A stretch of DNA of 64,000 nucleotides from SHZL01 sp963815185 (GTDB taxonomy: Bacteria > Pseudomonadota > Gammaproteobacteria > Xanthomonadales > SZUA-36). The stretch lies in assembly GCA_963815185.1 (NCBI GenBank), contig CAWFGC010000004.1, forward strand, positions 558,001-622,000. The letters run 5' to 3'. Within the stretch, counting starts at the first letter, position 1, and each line of letters opens with the position of its first letter. Shown here one piece after another: positions 9,187 to 17,780 of the stretch. The notes beneath the pieces are model-generated. The model had not been told where the DNA came from. It saw only the letters and a program-made list of their open reading frames with translations, and ran no database searches. Made by a program: the position numbers and the translations under genes.

Positions 9187-9353
9187 TCTTTTGGGTACCA
9201 CCGGTTTTTGTTCCAAATAAGCCCTCGGTGAAATGCAGCGTTGGTCAGGATAGAATGCAGCTTCATGGGAGCCATTGATCTTCGTCAAACAATCTGCCAC
9301 AACGTGGACTAGAATAAAAGGCGGGGTTCACTCAAGCTGGAGAAGAAAATATC

Positions 9354-9806
9354 ATGGCAGGATACAAGACGATTGCCGTTGCAATTGATTTAAGCGCCGA
9401 ATCCAGCATTATCATTCAGCGCGCCGTTGATGTCGTTGGCACCGGGGGCAAGGTTCATCTCCTTTATGTTCAGGAACCTATGGACTCCGTGTATATGGGT
9501 GTCGTGCCTTATGGGCCGGTGTTTGTCGGTATGAATGAAGTGGAGGAAAACCTCAAGGCTGAACTCAAGAGCAAACTGGATGCATTGGGCGAAAAATTCG
9601 GCATACCCGCTGAGTCCCGGCACTTTCTGAATGGTGCGCCAGCGAAGGAGATACACCGCTTCACTGATGAACACGATGTCGATCTGGTTGTGCTCGGGAC
9701 ACATGGCCAAAAAGGTGTGCAACTGTTGCTTGGAGCAACCGCAAACTCGGTTTTGCACGGCTCCAACTGTGATGTTCTGGCCGTGCGCATCCGCGATACG
9801 GAATGA
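9354..9806 (+). CDS. Universal stress protein (UspA family)
   Basis: A 150-residue single-domain Usp. It begins with the strand YKTIAVAIDLS and has the nucleotide-binding signature VVLGTHGQKGVQLLLGATANSVLH, corresponding to the G-2x-G-9x-G(S/T) motif of ATP-binding Usp proteins. Such proteins are cytosolic and help cells survive stress; the specific role is unknown. A GGAGAAG Shine-Dalgarno lies just ahead of the ATG. It is divergent from the alcohol dehydrogenase. Confidence 0.93.
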   Translation: MAGYKTIAVAIDLSAESSIIIQRAVDVVGTGGKVHLLYVQEPMDSVYMGVVPYGPVFVGMNEVEENLKAELKSKLDALGEKFGIPAESRHFLNGAPAKEIHRFTDEHDVDLVVLGTHGQKGVQLLLGATANSVLHGSNCDVLAVRIRDTE

Positions 9807-9953
9807 TTTCAAGCCATCTCTGGGCGTAAGCTGGAAATTGGTTTGCCAGGAGTGGTGTCATCCGGCAATTACGGGCGGGTTGGCGTCAATTTTGCGCTGG
9901 TCCCCTGTCACGCGCCGGTCCTGCGCACCAACTGATACGATAGCGGATTCAGG

Positions 9954-10586
9954 ATGACAATTCGCAAGGCCCTGTGGCTGTTGGTGTTCTTTTCCGTACT
10001 GCTGTGGTCGGCCTGGAGGCCGCATGACTACCCGACCTGGTGGCTTGAGGTTGTGCCGGCGCTGATTGGCTTGGTGGTGCTCGTGCTCACGCGCCGTTCT
10101 TTTCCACTCACAACACTGGCTTACGTTCTGATTCTGCTGCATTCCATTATTCTTATGGTGGGCGGTCACTATACCTACGCTGAAGTCCCTGCCGGCGACT
10201 GGCTACAACAGATGGTGGGCGGCACACGCAACAATTATGACAAGCTGGGTCACCTGGCCCAGGGATTCGTCCCTGCCATCATTGCCAGGGAAGTGTTGCT
10301 CAGGAAGGGTGTCATCACGCGGCCCGGCTGGCTGGCGTTCATCGTCGTTTCCATTTGCCTGGCCATCAGCGCTTTTTATGAACTCATTGAATGGTGGGTG
10401 GCCTTGCTTAGCGGAGCGGCTGCGGATTCGTTCCTCGGAACCCAGGGTTATATATGGGATACGCAGTCAGACATGTTTCTGGCCTTGATCGGTGCCTGTA
10501 GCGCCATCGTGTTGCTGTCGCGGTGGCATGACCGGCAATTGGCCGTGCTTGATCCGCAGATGACGCATGCCTCCGGATCAGGTTGA
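9954..10586 (+). CDS. DUF2238 (YjdF-like) inner-membrane protein
   Basis: This 210-residue protein has about six hydrophobic segments and the DUF2238 hallmarks GGHYTYAEVP.GDWL, NNYDKLGHLAQGFVPAI, FYELIEWWVAL and GYIWDTQSDMFLALIGA. The conserved His, Asp and Glu residues sit in or near membrane segments. The family is widespread but its function is not established. The 3' end overlaps the next gene by 20 bases, suggesting translational coupling with the AlkB-like dioxygenase. Confidence 0.9.
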   Translation: MTIRKALWLLVFFSVLLWSAWRPHDYPTWWLEVVPALIGLVVLVLTRRSFPLTTLAYVLILLHSIILMVGGHYTYAEVPAGDWLQQMVGGTRNNYDKLGHLAQGFVPAIIAREVLLRKGVITRPGWLAFIVVSICLAISAFYELIEWWVALLSGAAADSFLGTQGYIWDTQSDMFLALIGACSAIVLLSRWHDRQLAVLDPQMTHASGSG

Positions 10587-11196
10587 CGGTATGGCCGCGG
10601 CGTCGCAGCCTGCTCTTCTGTCTGGCTTCAGCGATAGCGCAGAGTTTCAGTACATTGAAAACTTCGTCGACCTAGCCGAGGCATCCCGCCTGCTGCAAAC
10701 CCTTTACACCGAACTGCGCTGGGAACAGCAGGAAATCCGGCTTTTTGGACGCAAAATCCCACAGCCCCGCCTGAGCTGCTGGTATGGTGATGCGGATGCT
10801 GAATACGCGTACAGCGGGTTGCGTCTGGCGCCCTTACCCTGGCATCCCGAGCTGTCAAGATTACGGCGGGTGTTACAAGGTACCTTGCAACATCCGTTCA
10901 ACTCGGTGCTGGCAAATGCCTATCGCAATGGCCGCGACAGCATGGGCTGGCATGCAGATGACGAGAAAGAGCTTGGCACCGAACCGCTGATTGCCTCACT
11001 TAGTTTGGGTGCTTGCCGCCGATTCCTGCTGCGGGCGCGACGAGGGAACCAGACCATGGGCCTTGCTTTGCAGCACGGCAGTCTATTGCTGATGCGGGGA
11101 ACATCTCAATTGCATTATCGGCATTCGCTACCCAAAACCTCCAAATCCGTAGGTCTGCGGATCAACCTGACATTCAGGCAGATCAAAAGCCGTTGA
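10567..11196 (+). CDS. AlkB-like 2-oxoglutarate/Fe(II) dioxygenase (DNA repair)
   Basis: Members of this family demethylate 1-methyladenine and 3-methylcytosine in nucleic acids. The sequence resembles the ALKBH2/3-type subgroup: PQPRLSCWYGD, FNSVLANAYRNGRDSMGWHADDE (iron ligands His and Asp), LGACRRFLLR, HGSLLLMRG..Q.HYRHSLPK (third iron ligand) and GLRINLTFR (2-oxoglutarate-binding arginines). The start could be ATG 10567 or the internal ATG 10591 (MAAASQP); the first overlaps the upstream membrane-protein gene. It converges on dxs with an 11-base gap. Confidence 0.9.
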   Translation: MPPDQVDGMAAASQPALLSGFSDSAEFQYIENFVDLAEASRLLQTLYTELRWEQQEIRLFGRKIPQPRLSCWYGDADAEYAYSGLRLAPLPWHPELSRLRRVLQGTLQHPFNSVLANAYRNGRDSMGWHADDEKELGTEPLIASLSLGACRRFLLRARRGNQTMGLALQHGSLLLMRGTSQLHYRHSLPKTSKSVGLRINLTFRQIKSR

Positions 11197-11207
11197 TTTT
11201 TCAGGGA

Positions 11208-13130
11208 TCAGCCCCCGCTCTGAGCAGTCGGCTGCTGGGCTGTCGTGGCGGGTTCAAGTAGCTGCAGAAACTGGTCTATCCGGGCCTGAAGGCCGGCAGC
11301 GTCGAGGCCGGCATGCTGCAGGCATTCTTCCCGGGTGCCATGATCGATGAAGCAATCTCCCAGTCCGATATTCAACACCGGCAGGGTCACGCCCGCCGCT
11401 GCCAATACTTCGTTTACGCCGCTGCCGGCGCCGCCGGCCAAAGCATTTTCTTCCACGGTGACCAGGCAGGAGTGCTCACTCGCGGCGAGAATGATCGCCT
11501 CGCGGTCCAGGGGTTTCACAAAGCGCATATTGATCAGGGTGGCGTCCATTTGCTCTGCAACGGAACGGCAGGCATGCACCATGCTGCCAAATGCCAGCAG
11601 GGCAATGTTCCATCCGCGGCGGACCATTTGTGACTTGCCGATGGCCAATTCCTTCATGCCTTGCTCTATCTGAGTTCCCGGCCCACTGCCGCGCGGATAA
11701 CGCACTGCCGCCGGCCCCGGGTAGCGAAATCCGGTGAAGAGCATTTGCCGGCATTCATTTTCATCCGCCGGCGCCATGACCACCATGTTTGGAATACACC
11801 GCAGATAGCTGAGATCGAAACTCCCTGCGTGGGTGGGGCCGTCCGGCCCCACCAGCCCGGCCCGGTCTATTGCGAAGAGCACGGGCAGATTCTGCAGCGC
11901 GACGTCGTGGATCAGTTGATCATAGGCACGTTGCAAAAACGTACTGTAGATGGCCACAACCGGGTGTGCGCCTTCGCATGCCATACCGGCGGCCAGCGTG
12001 ACACTGTGTTGTTCGGCGATGCCTACATCGAAGTAGCGATCCGGGTATTGTTGCTGGAATTCCACCATGCCGGAACCTTCGCGCATGGCCGGCGTAATGG
12101 CCAGCAGGCCGGGATCGGTGGCCGCCATGTCGCACAACCATTGGCCAAAGACCTCGGTGTAACTGAGCTTTTTTACTGCGGGAGCGGGGTTTTTTTCAAT
12201 ACCCTTGCTCGGATCGAACGGACCCACGGCATGATATTTGACGGGGTCCTTTTCCGCCGGCGCATAACCCTTGCCCTTGGCGGTGATGATGTGCAGCAGG
12301 TTTGGACCCTTGATATCACGCGCAGCTCGGATGGTTCGTATCAAGGTCGGCAGATCATGCCCATCGATAGGGCCGAGGTAATTGAAACCGAGCTCCTCGA
12401 ACAGGGTGCTGGGCATCACCATGCCCTTGATATGCTCTTCCCAGCGGCTCATGAAGCGCCAGGTGCGGGAATTCCTGTGCATCAACCGCTTGCTGCGCTC
12501 ACGGATTCCGGTGACGGTCGGGCCGCTCATCAGGCGTCCCAACATCTTGGTCAGCGCGCCGACATTGGGCGAAATCGACATCTGATTCTCATTCAGCACA
12601 ACCAGCAAATCGGAATCCAGGTCACCGCCATGGTTCAGCGCTTCATAGGCCATGCCGGCCGTCATGCCGCCGTCACCAATAACGGCAACGCAGCGCCGGC
12701 CTTGACCCAGCGCCTTGGAAGCCAGGGCCATGCCCAGCGCGGCGCTGATGGAAGTTGAAGAATGCCCGGTGCCAAATGTGTCATAGGCGCTTTCCGAACG
12801 TTTCGGAAAGGGCGCCAGACCTTGTAGCTGCTTGATGGTCTTGATGCGGTTGGCGCGGCCGCACAGGATCTTGTGCGGGTAGGCCTGGTGTCCGACATCC
12901 CACACAATACGGTCGGCGGGTGTGTCGTAGACGTAATGCAGCGCCACGGTCAACTCAACACAACCCAGTCCAGCGCCGAAATGCCCACCGCTACTGGCGA
13001 CCGACTCAATCAGGAAACGACGCAATTCATCGGCAGCTTGCGGAAGCTGTGCTTCATCCAGTTTGCGCAGATCGGCCGGAGAGCCGACTGTGCTCAGAAG
13101 GGGATAATGTTGCGAATTCATGGACTCCAT
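11208..13130 (-). CDS. dxs: 1-deoxy-D-xylulose-5-phosphate synthase
   Basis: Dxs is the thiamine-diphosphate enzyme joining pyruvate and glyceraldehyde-3-phosphate, the first step of the methylerythritol-phosphate route to isoprenoids. The 640 residues show the full set of family motifs: SGGHFGAGLG, WDVGHQAYPHKIL, GTGHSSTSISAALGMA, the TPP-binding VIGDGGMTAGMAYEALN...NENQMSISPN, IDGHDLPTL, GIAEQHSVTLAAGMA and DRAGLVGPDGPTHAG. It is downstream of ispA, with 53 bases between, as in many gammaproteobacteria, so the two isoprenoid genes are probably co-transcribed. Confidence 0.96.
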   Translation of the reverse strand: MESMNSQHYPLLSTVGSPADLRKLDEAQLPQAADELRRFLIESVASSGGHFGAGLGCVELTVALHYVYDTPADRIVWDVGHQAYPHKILCGRANRIKTIKQLQGLAPFPKRSESAYDTFGTGHSSTSISAALGMALASKALGQGRRCVAVIGDGGMTAGMAYEALNHGGDLDSDLLVVLNENQMSISPNVGALTKMLGRLMSGPTVTGIRERSKRLMHRNSRTWRFMSRWEEHIKGMVMPSTLFEELGFNYLGPIDGHDLPTLIRTIRAARDIKGPNLLHIITAKGKGYAPAEKDPVKYHAVGPFDPSKGIEKNPAPAVKKLSYTEVFGQWLCDMAATDPGLLAITPAMREGSGMVEFQQQYPDRYFDVGIAEQHSVTLAAGMACEGAHPVVAIYSTFLQRAYDQLIHDVALQNLPVLFAIDRAGLVGPDGPTHAGSFDLSYLRCIPNMVVMAPADENECRQMLFTGFRYPGPAAVRYPRGSGPGTQIEQGMKELAIGKSQMVRRGWNIALLAFGSMVHACRSVAEQMDATLINMRFVKPLDREAIILAASEHSCLVTVEENALAGGAGSGVNEVLAAAGVTLPVLNIGLGDCFIDHGTREECLQHAGLDAAGLQARIDQFLQLLEPATTAQQPTAQSGG

Positions 13131-13183
13131 CTTAACGCTGCATCGTGTCTGTGGCTAACCTCTATATTGTGTCATTGTCGGGC

Positions 13184-14077
13184 TTAGCAATCCCGGCTGA
13201 TCATGTATTCCGCCAGCCATGCCAGGGCAGAGGTATCACCCGCCAGGCCTTGCAGGCAGGCCAGAGCTTCATCCCGCAGTGCGGTTGCGCGCTGTTGGGA
13301 TGCTTCCAGACCAACGAGAGAGGGAAACGTGGGCTTGTCCCGGACCGCGTCGGCATGGGTGCTCTTGCCGATGTTGGCGATGTCACCCGTGACATCGAGG
13401 ATGTCATCGCGAATCTGGAATCCCAGTCCGACACAGCCGCCAAACTGGTCGAGCGCCGTCGCGGTGCCTGCATCGGCGTGCGCGATCCAGGCCGGGGCCA
13501 GTACCGAGATGCGAATCAAAGCGCCGGTCTTGAGCTCATGGATGTGCTCGAGCTGTGCAATATCCAGGGTGTTGCCGACTGCCTGCAGGTCCAGGATCTG
13601 GCCTCCTGCCATGCCGCTGGAGCCACAAGCGACCGCCAGCCGGTTGATCAAGAGCACCGTGGCCTCCGGTGGCTGTTTCGCGTCATCCGCCAGGGCGCGG
13701 AAAGCGAGCGCCTGCAATGCATCACCGGCCAGGATGGCGGTTGCCTCGTCAAACGCCAAATGGCAGGTGGCTCGCCCGCGCCGCAGATCGTCATCATCCA
13801 TGGCCGGAAGGTCGTCGTGGATCAAGGAGTAGGCATGGATCAATTCGACTGCGCAGGCAGCGGCATCCAGCGTCTCCGGGGCGAGTCCGAATACCTGTCC
13901 GCAGGCGTAAACCAGCATGGGGCGAATGCGCTTGCCGCCGCACAGGGAGGAGTAGCGCATGGCCTGGTGCAAAATCTGCGGTTCCAGGTCCTCCGGCGGT
14001 AGCCTTTGGTCGAGTACCCGTTCAAAGCGTTCGCGCCAGCAGGCAACCAGCCTGGCGGTATCAGTCGGAGTCTTCAA
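13184..14077 (-). CDS. ispA: Farnesyl diphosphate synthase (polyprenyl synthetase)
   Basis: IspA condenses isopentenyl diphosphate with allylic diphosphates to make geranyl and farnesyl diphosphate in the cytosol. The 297-residue protein has the first Asp-rich motif LIHDDLPAMDDDDLRRGR, the GKRIRPMLVYA substrate segment, and the second Asp-rich motif QIRDDILDVTGD. The start overlaps the end of xseB by 17 bases and dxs follows, giving the common xseB-ispA-dxs cluster. Confidence 0.95.
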   Translation of the reverse strand: MKTPTDTARLVACWRERFERVLDQRLPPEDLEPQILHQAMRYSSLCGGKRIRPMLVYACGQVFGLAPETLDAAACAVELIHAYSLIHDDLPAMDDDDLRRGRATCHLAFDEATAILAGDALQALAFRALADDAKQPPEATVLLINRLAVACGSSGMAGGQILDLQAVGNTLDIAQLEHIHELKTGALIRISVLAPAWIAHADAGTATALDQFGGCVGLGFQIRDDILDVTGDIANIGKSTHADAVRDKPTFPSLVGLEASQQRATALRDEALACLQGLAGDTSALAWLAEYMISRDC

Positions 14078-14300
14078 CGTTAGCCTGACCGGCAGCGGTA
14101 TCCGGATGAGTCAGGAGCTCGACCGTTTGCTGCGCCTGATCCAGCACGGACTGGCAAAGGCGGGTCAATTCAACACCCCGTTTAAAGTACTCCAGCGATT
14201 GGTCAAGGCTCAACTCGCCGGACTCAAGTTTCGACACCAGGTTTTCCAGCTCCGACAACGCTTTTTCAAAATCGGGTTGTTGATCTGTTGGTTGACTCAT
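14061..14300 (-). CDS. xseB: Exodeoxyribonuclease VII small subunit
   Basis: A 79-residue acidic helical protein. It matches XseB in FEKALSELENLVSKLESGELSLDQSLEYFKRGVEL, the core that binds the large subunit XseA to form the single-strand-specific exonuclease VII. XseA is not encoded in this window. It overlaps tilS (4 bases) upstream and ispA (17 bases) downstream, consistent with one operon. Confidence 0.95.
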   Translation of the reverse strand: MSQPTDQQPDFEKALSELENLVSKLESGELSLDQSLEYFKRGVELTRLCQSVLDQAQQTVELLTHPDTAAGQANVEDSD

Positions 14301-15716
14301 TGGGGATTCCGACAGGCTGCCAGGTAGTGGACACTAACCGATTGCAATTTCCACAGCAAGGGGTGCCCGGGCCGCCAGCTATAAACAGCCCCATGCTCAG
14401 ACAGCCAATGCTGAAGTGCGGCGCTGAACAGCCAATCACCGATGGCCGCAACTTCTCCGTGCCAATAAAGCACGGGGACGGCATTGCGCAGCCACGGTGG
14501 CAATCCGCATTCCCGCATGAGTTCCTTTACTTTTCGCCGTGGGCCGTCTGCATGCAGCATCATCCTGGCGGACTTTCTTCGCGGTCCTATCTCCCAGCCA
14601 TCGGGAATAGTGACGGATGGGCCGGACAAACGCACAGTTCCGAAATCGGGCCCCAGATCGAGCTCCAGGCCGGATACCCAGCGCCGGGTGCGGCATGAGC
14701 CGGGGCCTGGAGTTTGATGCAACCACAAGTTCCTGCCGTGACGCTTGATCAGCCGTTGCGCCCAGCGCAACTCCGGTTGCTTGTCTGCGCCTGTTGCAGT
14801 ATTGAGCTGAACCAGGAACTCGTGCAGACGTTTCTGCGGCGGGCTGACGATTTCCTGCTCGCGCAACCACTGCCGCAGCAACATGGCCTGCAGTTCAGGA
14901 TCGAGGCGGAGCAGAGGTTCGACGGCCAGCGTGTGGCGATCGCGCATGAGATCACCGTGTTGTGCTGCCAACAGCCCGTTCATTACTACGGTGAAATTCC
15001 GTGCATGATTGGCCGTCTGATTCAGCCGCTGCACTATCCCGGGCCAGCGATTGTCGAGGTCGGGAAAAAGCTTGTTGCGAATGAAATTGCGGTCGAAAGT
15101 CATCTCCCGGTTTGAAGGGTCTTCCAGCCACGGGATACCGCGTTCGACGCAGAAACTGCTCCAGATCCTTGCGGCGGTAATCAAGCAGGGGACGCGCCAC
15201 CCATCCCTTACCGGCTTTTCTCAGTGGCGGGATTGCAGCCAGCCCGTCCATGCCGCTGCCTCGCATCAGGTGAAGAAAAAAGGTTTCTGCATTGTCATCG
15301 GCATGATGCGCTGTCAGGTATATTTCACCGTCATCCAACAGATGCTCGATCAATGCATAGCGCCTGTGCCGCGCTTGTTCCTCGGGGCTTTGCCCCTCTG
15401 CTATGTCGAGCTCAAGCTGCTCAATCCGCAGGGGGATAGCTCTTGCTTTGCAAAACGACAGGCAATGTGCCTGCCAACTCGGTGCTGCTGCCTGCAGGCC
15501 GTGATTGAAATGCACGGCCCGGATTTCAGCGGTCAATTTCGCAGCCAATTCATGCAGGGCGACCAGCAAGGCGGTAGAGTCGGCACCTCCGCTGAAGCCC
15601 ACCCAGTATCTGGGTGTTGCGGGAAAAAGCGCCAAGCGCTCCAACAGGCGCTCGATGCAGAAGCTCACCTTGTCTGCTTTCACGGTTTGCGCTTCGCACC
15701 AGCACCCATGGTTCAC
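14297..15716 (-). CDS. tilS: tRNA(Ile)-lysidine synthase TilS, apparent single-base frameshift
   Basis: TilS ligates lysine to C34 of the tRNA-Ile that reads AUA, an essential step. The N-terminal part (15716 to about 15147) has the PP-loop SGGADSTALLVAL, RAVHFNHGLQ, AHHADDNAETFFLHLMRGSG and LDYRRKDLEQFL. The rest (LEDPSNREMTFDRNFIRNKLFP and the TilS C-terminal substrate-binding domain) continues in another frame. Removing one base near 15146 restores LRERGIPWLED exactly. The GTG at 15716 is the first start after accA; GTG 15668 is an alternative. Because the gene is essential, an assembly insertion is more likely than real loss. Confidence 0.85.
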
Positions 15717-15728
15717 CAGGGGCCGTGG

Positions 15729-16685
15729 TCAGCCCTGGAATTCGCCATAGGACAGAAGCTTGCGATAGCGCGATTCGAGGAGGCTTTCCAGCGGCAGGTT
15801 TCCCAGTTCTTCCAACTGGTGCTCGATGCAATCGGCGATTCTGGCTGCCACTTCTTCGGGTTCCTTATGCGCACCTCCCAGGGGTTCCGCTATGATCTCA
15901 TCGATCAAGCCCAGTGACTTCAGACGATCGGAGGTGATTCCCAATGCAGTTGCGGCTTCTTCCGCTTGAGACGCTTCCTTCCACAAGATCGAAGCGCAAC
16001 CTTCCGGCGAGATGACGGAGTAGGTGCTGTATTCAAGCATGTTGACGCGATCGCCAACGCCGATAGCCAGTGCGCCACCGGAGCCGCCCTCGCCGATGAT
16101 GGTGCAAATCACCGGAACCGGGAGCCGCGACATCACCTGCAGATTTTTGGCGATGGCTTCCGATTGACCCCGTTCTTCGGCGCCCACCCCGGGATAAGCG
16201 CCAGGTGTGTCGATAAAGGTCAACAGCGGCAGGCGGAACCGGGCAGCCATGTGCATGAGCCGCAATGCCTTGCGGTAGCCTTCGGGACGGGTCATGCCAA
16301 AGTTACGAAATACCTTGGCTTTGGTGTCGCGGCCTTTTTGCTGGCCGATGAACACCACTGGCCGTTTGCGGAAACGAGCCAGCCCGCCAACAATGGCGTG
16401 GTCATCAGCGAATGCGCGGTCACCATGTAACTCATGAAATTCACTGAAAATTTTCTCTACATAATCAAGCGTATAAGGCCGCATTGGGTGACGGCTGAGC
16501 TGCGAAACCTGCCACGGTGAAAGGTTGCTGAAAATACTCTTGATCTGCTGCCGCATTTTGACTTGCAGCCGCTGGATTTCTTCATCCAGGTTGATGGCAT
16601 TGTCTGAACCCACATTACGCAATTCATCTATCTTGGCCTGCAGTTCCGCAATGGGCTGCTCAAAATCCAGGTAGTTGTTATTCAT
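15729..16685 (-). CDS. accA: Acetyl-CoA carboxylase carboxyltransferase subunit alpha
   Basis: AccA with AccD transfers the carboxyl group from carboxybiotin to acetyl-CoA to make malonyl-CoA for fatty-acid synthesis. The 318 residues start with NNYLDFEQPIAELQAKIDEL and contain RPYTLDYVEKIF.EFHELHGDRAFADD, FGMTRPEGYRKALRLM, FIDTPGAYPGVGAEERGQSEAI and IGEGGSGGALAIGVGDRV, all diagnostic. The end lies 12 bases before tilS, consistent with co-transcription. Confidence 0.97.
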   Translation of the reverse strand: MNNNYLDFEQPIAELQAKIDELRNVGSDNAINLDEEIQRLQVKMRQQIKSIFSNLSPWQVSQLSRHPMRPYTLDYVEKIFSEFHELHGDRAFADDHAIVGGLARFRKRPVVFIGQQKGRDTKAKVFRNFGMTRPEGYRKALRLMHMAARFRLPLLTFIDTPGAYPGVGAEERGQSEAIAKNLQVMSRLPVPVICTIIGEGGSGGALAIGVGDRVNMLEYSTYSVISPEGCASILWKEASQAEEAATALGITSDRLKSLGLIDEIIAEPLGGAHKEPEEVAARIADCIEHQLEELGNLPLESLLESRYRKLLSYGEFQG

Positions 16686-16806
16686 GACCCATACTCAAAT
16701 GAGGATATGTACATTATAGCGTGACTGGGTCTGGTTACTTCCCCGGAGCCCACGCGCGTCATTGCCGCTTTGAAGCAATGCCAGGCTTCGTTGCAGTGGC
16801 CTTTGC

Positions 16807-17685
16807 TCAACTGGCAGCGGCCGTGAATGGGCTGGCCGGTACGCGAGGCACTTTGCATAAAGACCAATGCTCCAGGGCCCAGGCCCAGGTATCGGCCAGG
16901 TTCCGCTGCGGCGCGGCATGGCCCAGAAAGGCCAGCGCCAGCCTCAATGCCGTGGCCGGTGATTCGCTGTGAATCGGGTCCGAACGCTTGCTCTTACTCA
17001 ACTTGGTGCCGTCCGGCTGTACAACCACCGGCAGGTGCGCATAGTCGGGGGTGGGCAGTCCCAGGCAGGTTTGCAACCAGATTTGCCGTGCGGTCGAGTC
17101 CAGCAGGTCGGCTCCGCGCACCACTTCGGTAATGTTCTGCCAGGCGTCATCGACGACCACGGCCAATTGATACGCGAACAGGCCGTCGGCGCGCCGGATG
17201 ACGAAATCGCCAACGGTCGATTGCAGGTCCTCAATCTGGGGGCCCTGCACATGGTCGCGAAAACGGATCGGCTGGCTGCCGGTTTTGACACGAATGCTAC
17301 GTGGCTTTCTGCCCCTGGGAATTCCGTTGCGGCAGGTACCCGGATATACGCCCGAGGCGGGCAGATCATTGCGGCTGCACCCACACCAAAAAGCCTGACC
17401 GGAACCCAGGAGTTGCTGGCAGGCCTGTTCGTAGGCTGCGCTTCTTTGGCTTTGGAATAAGACCGGGTCGTCCGCAATCAATCCAAGACGGGACAGGTCC
17501 CGGATAATTCTGCCAGCGCTGCCGGAGACCTCTCGCGGCGGATCAATGTCTTCAACCCGCAAAAGCCACTTGCCAGCGGATTTTTTTGCTTGCAGATAGC
17601 TCGCCACTGCCGCCACCAGTGAGCCAAAATGCAGGTCACCGGTGGGCGAGGGTGCAAAGCGACCGATCGTGTTTTGAGCCCGCAT
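16807..17685 (-). CDS. gluQ: Glutamyl-Q tRNA(Asp) synthetase
   Basis: This class I synthetase paralogue charges glutamate onto queuosine-34 of tRNA-Asp and lacks the anticodon-binding domain, which fits its 292-residue length. Visible motifs are GRFAPSPTGDLHFGSLVAAVASYLQA (HIGH-type), LRVEDIDPPRE, a zinc-type cysteine set around FWCGCS...YPGTCR, FAYQLAVVVDDAWQ.ITEVVRGADLLDST, and the KLSKSKRS loop. Read on the minus strand, accA follows about 120 bases downstream. Confidence 0.93.
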   Translation of the reverse strand: MRAQNTIGRFAPSPTGDLHFGSLVAAVASYLQAKKSAGKWLLRVEDIDPPREVSGSAGRIIRDLSRLGLIADDPVLFQSQRSAAYEQACQQLLGSGQAFWCGCSRNDLPASGVYPGTCRNGIPRGRKPRSIRVKTGSQPIRFRDHVQGPQIEDLQSTVGDFVIRRADGLFAYQLAVVVDDAWQNITEVVRGADLLDSTARQIWLQTCLGLPTPDYAHLPVVVQPDGTKLSKSKRSDPIHSESPATALRLALAFLGHAAPQRNLADTWAWALEHWSLCKVPRVPASPFTAAAS

Positions 17686-17780
17686 ATTGGATCAGTCTAA
17701 CCCCAATATCAGGGCTGACGCAGCGGCTTATCCGGAATAATACCCTGGCGGTGTGGGCGCAGCCGGACCGGGTTAGTGCC

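Noticed and set aside
11661..12758. 365-residue plus-strand frame inside dxs
   Set aside because: Antisense shadow of dxs with no family features; dxs is complete with all motifs.
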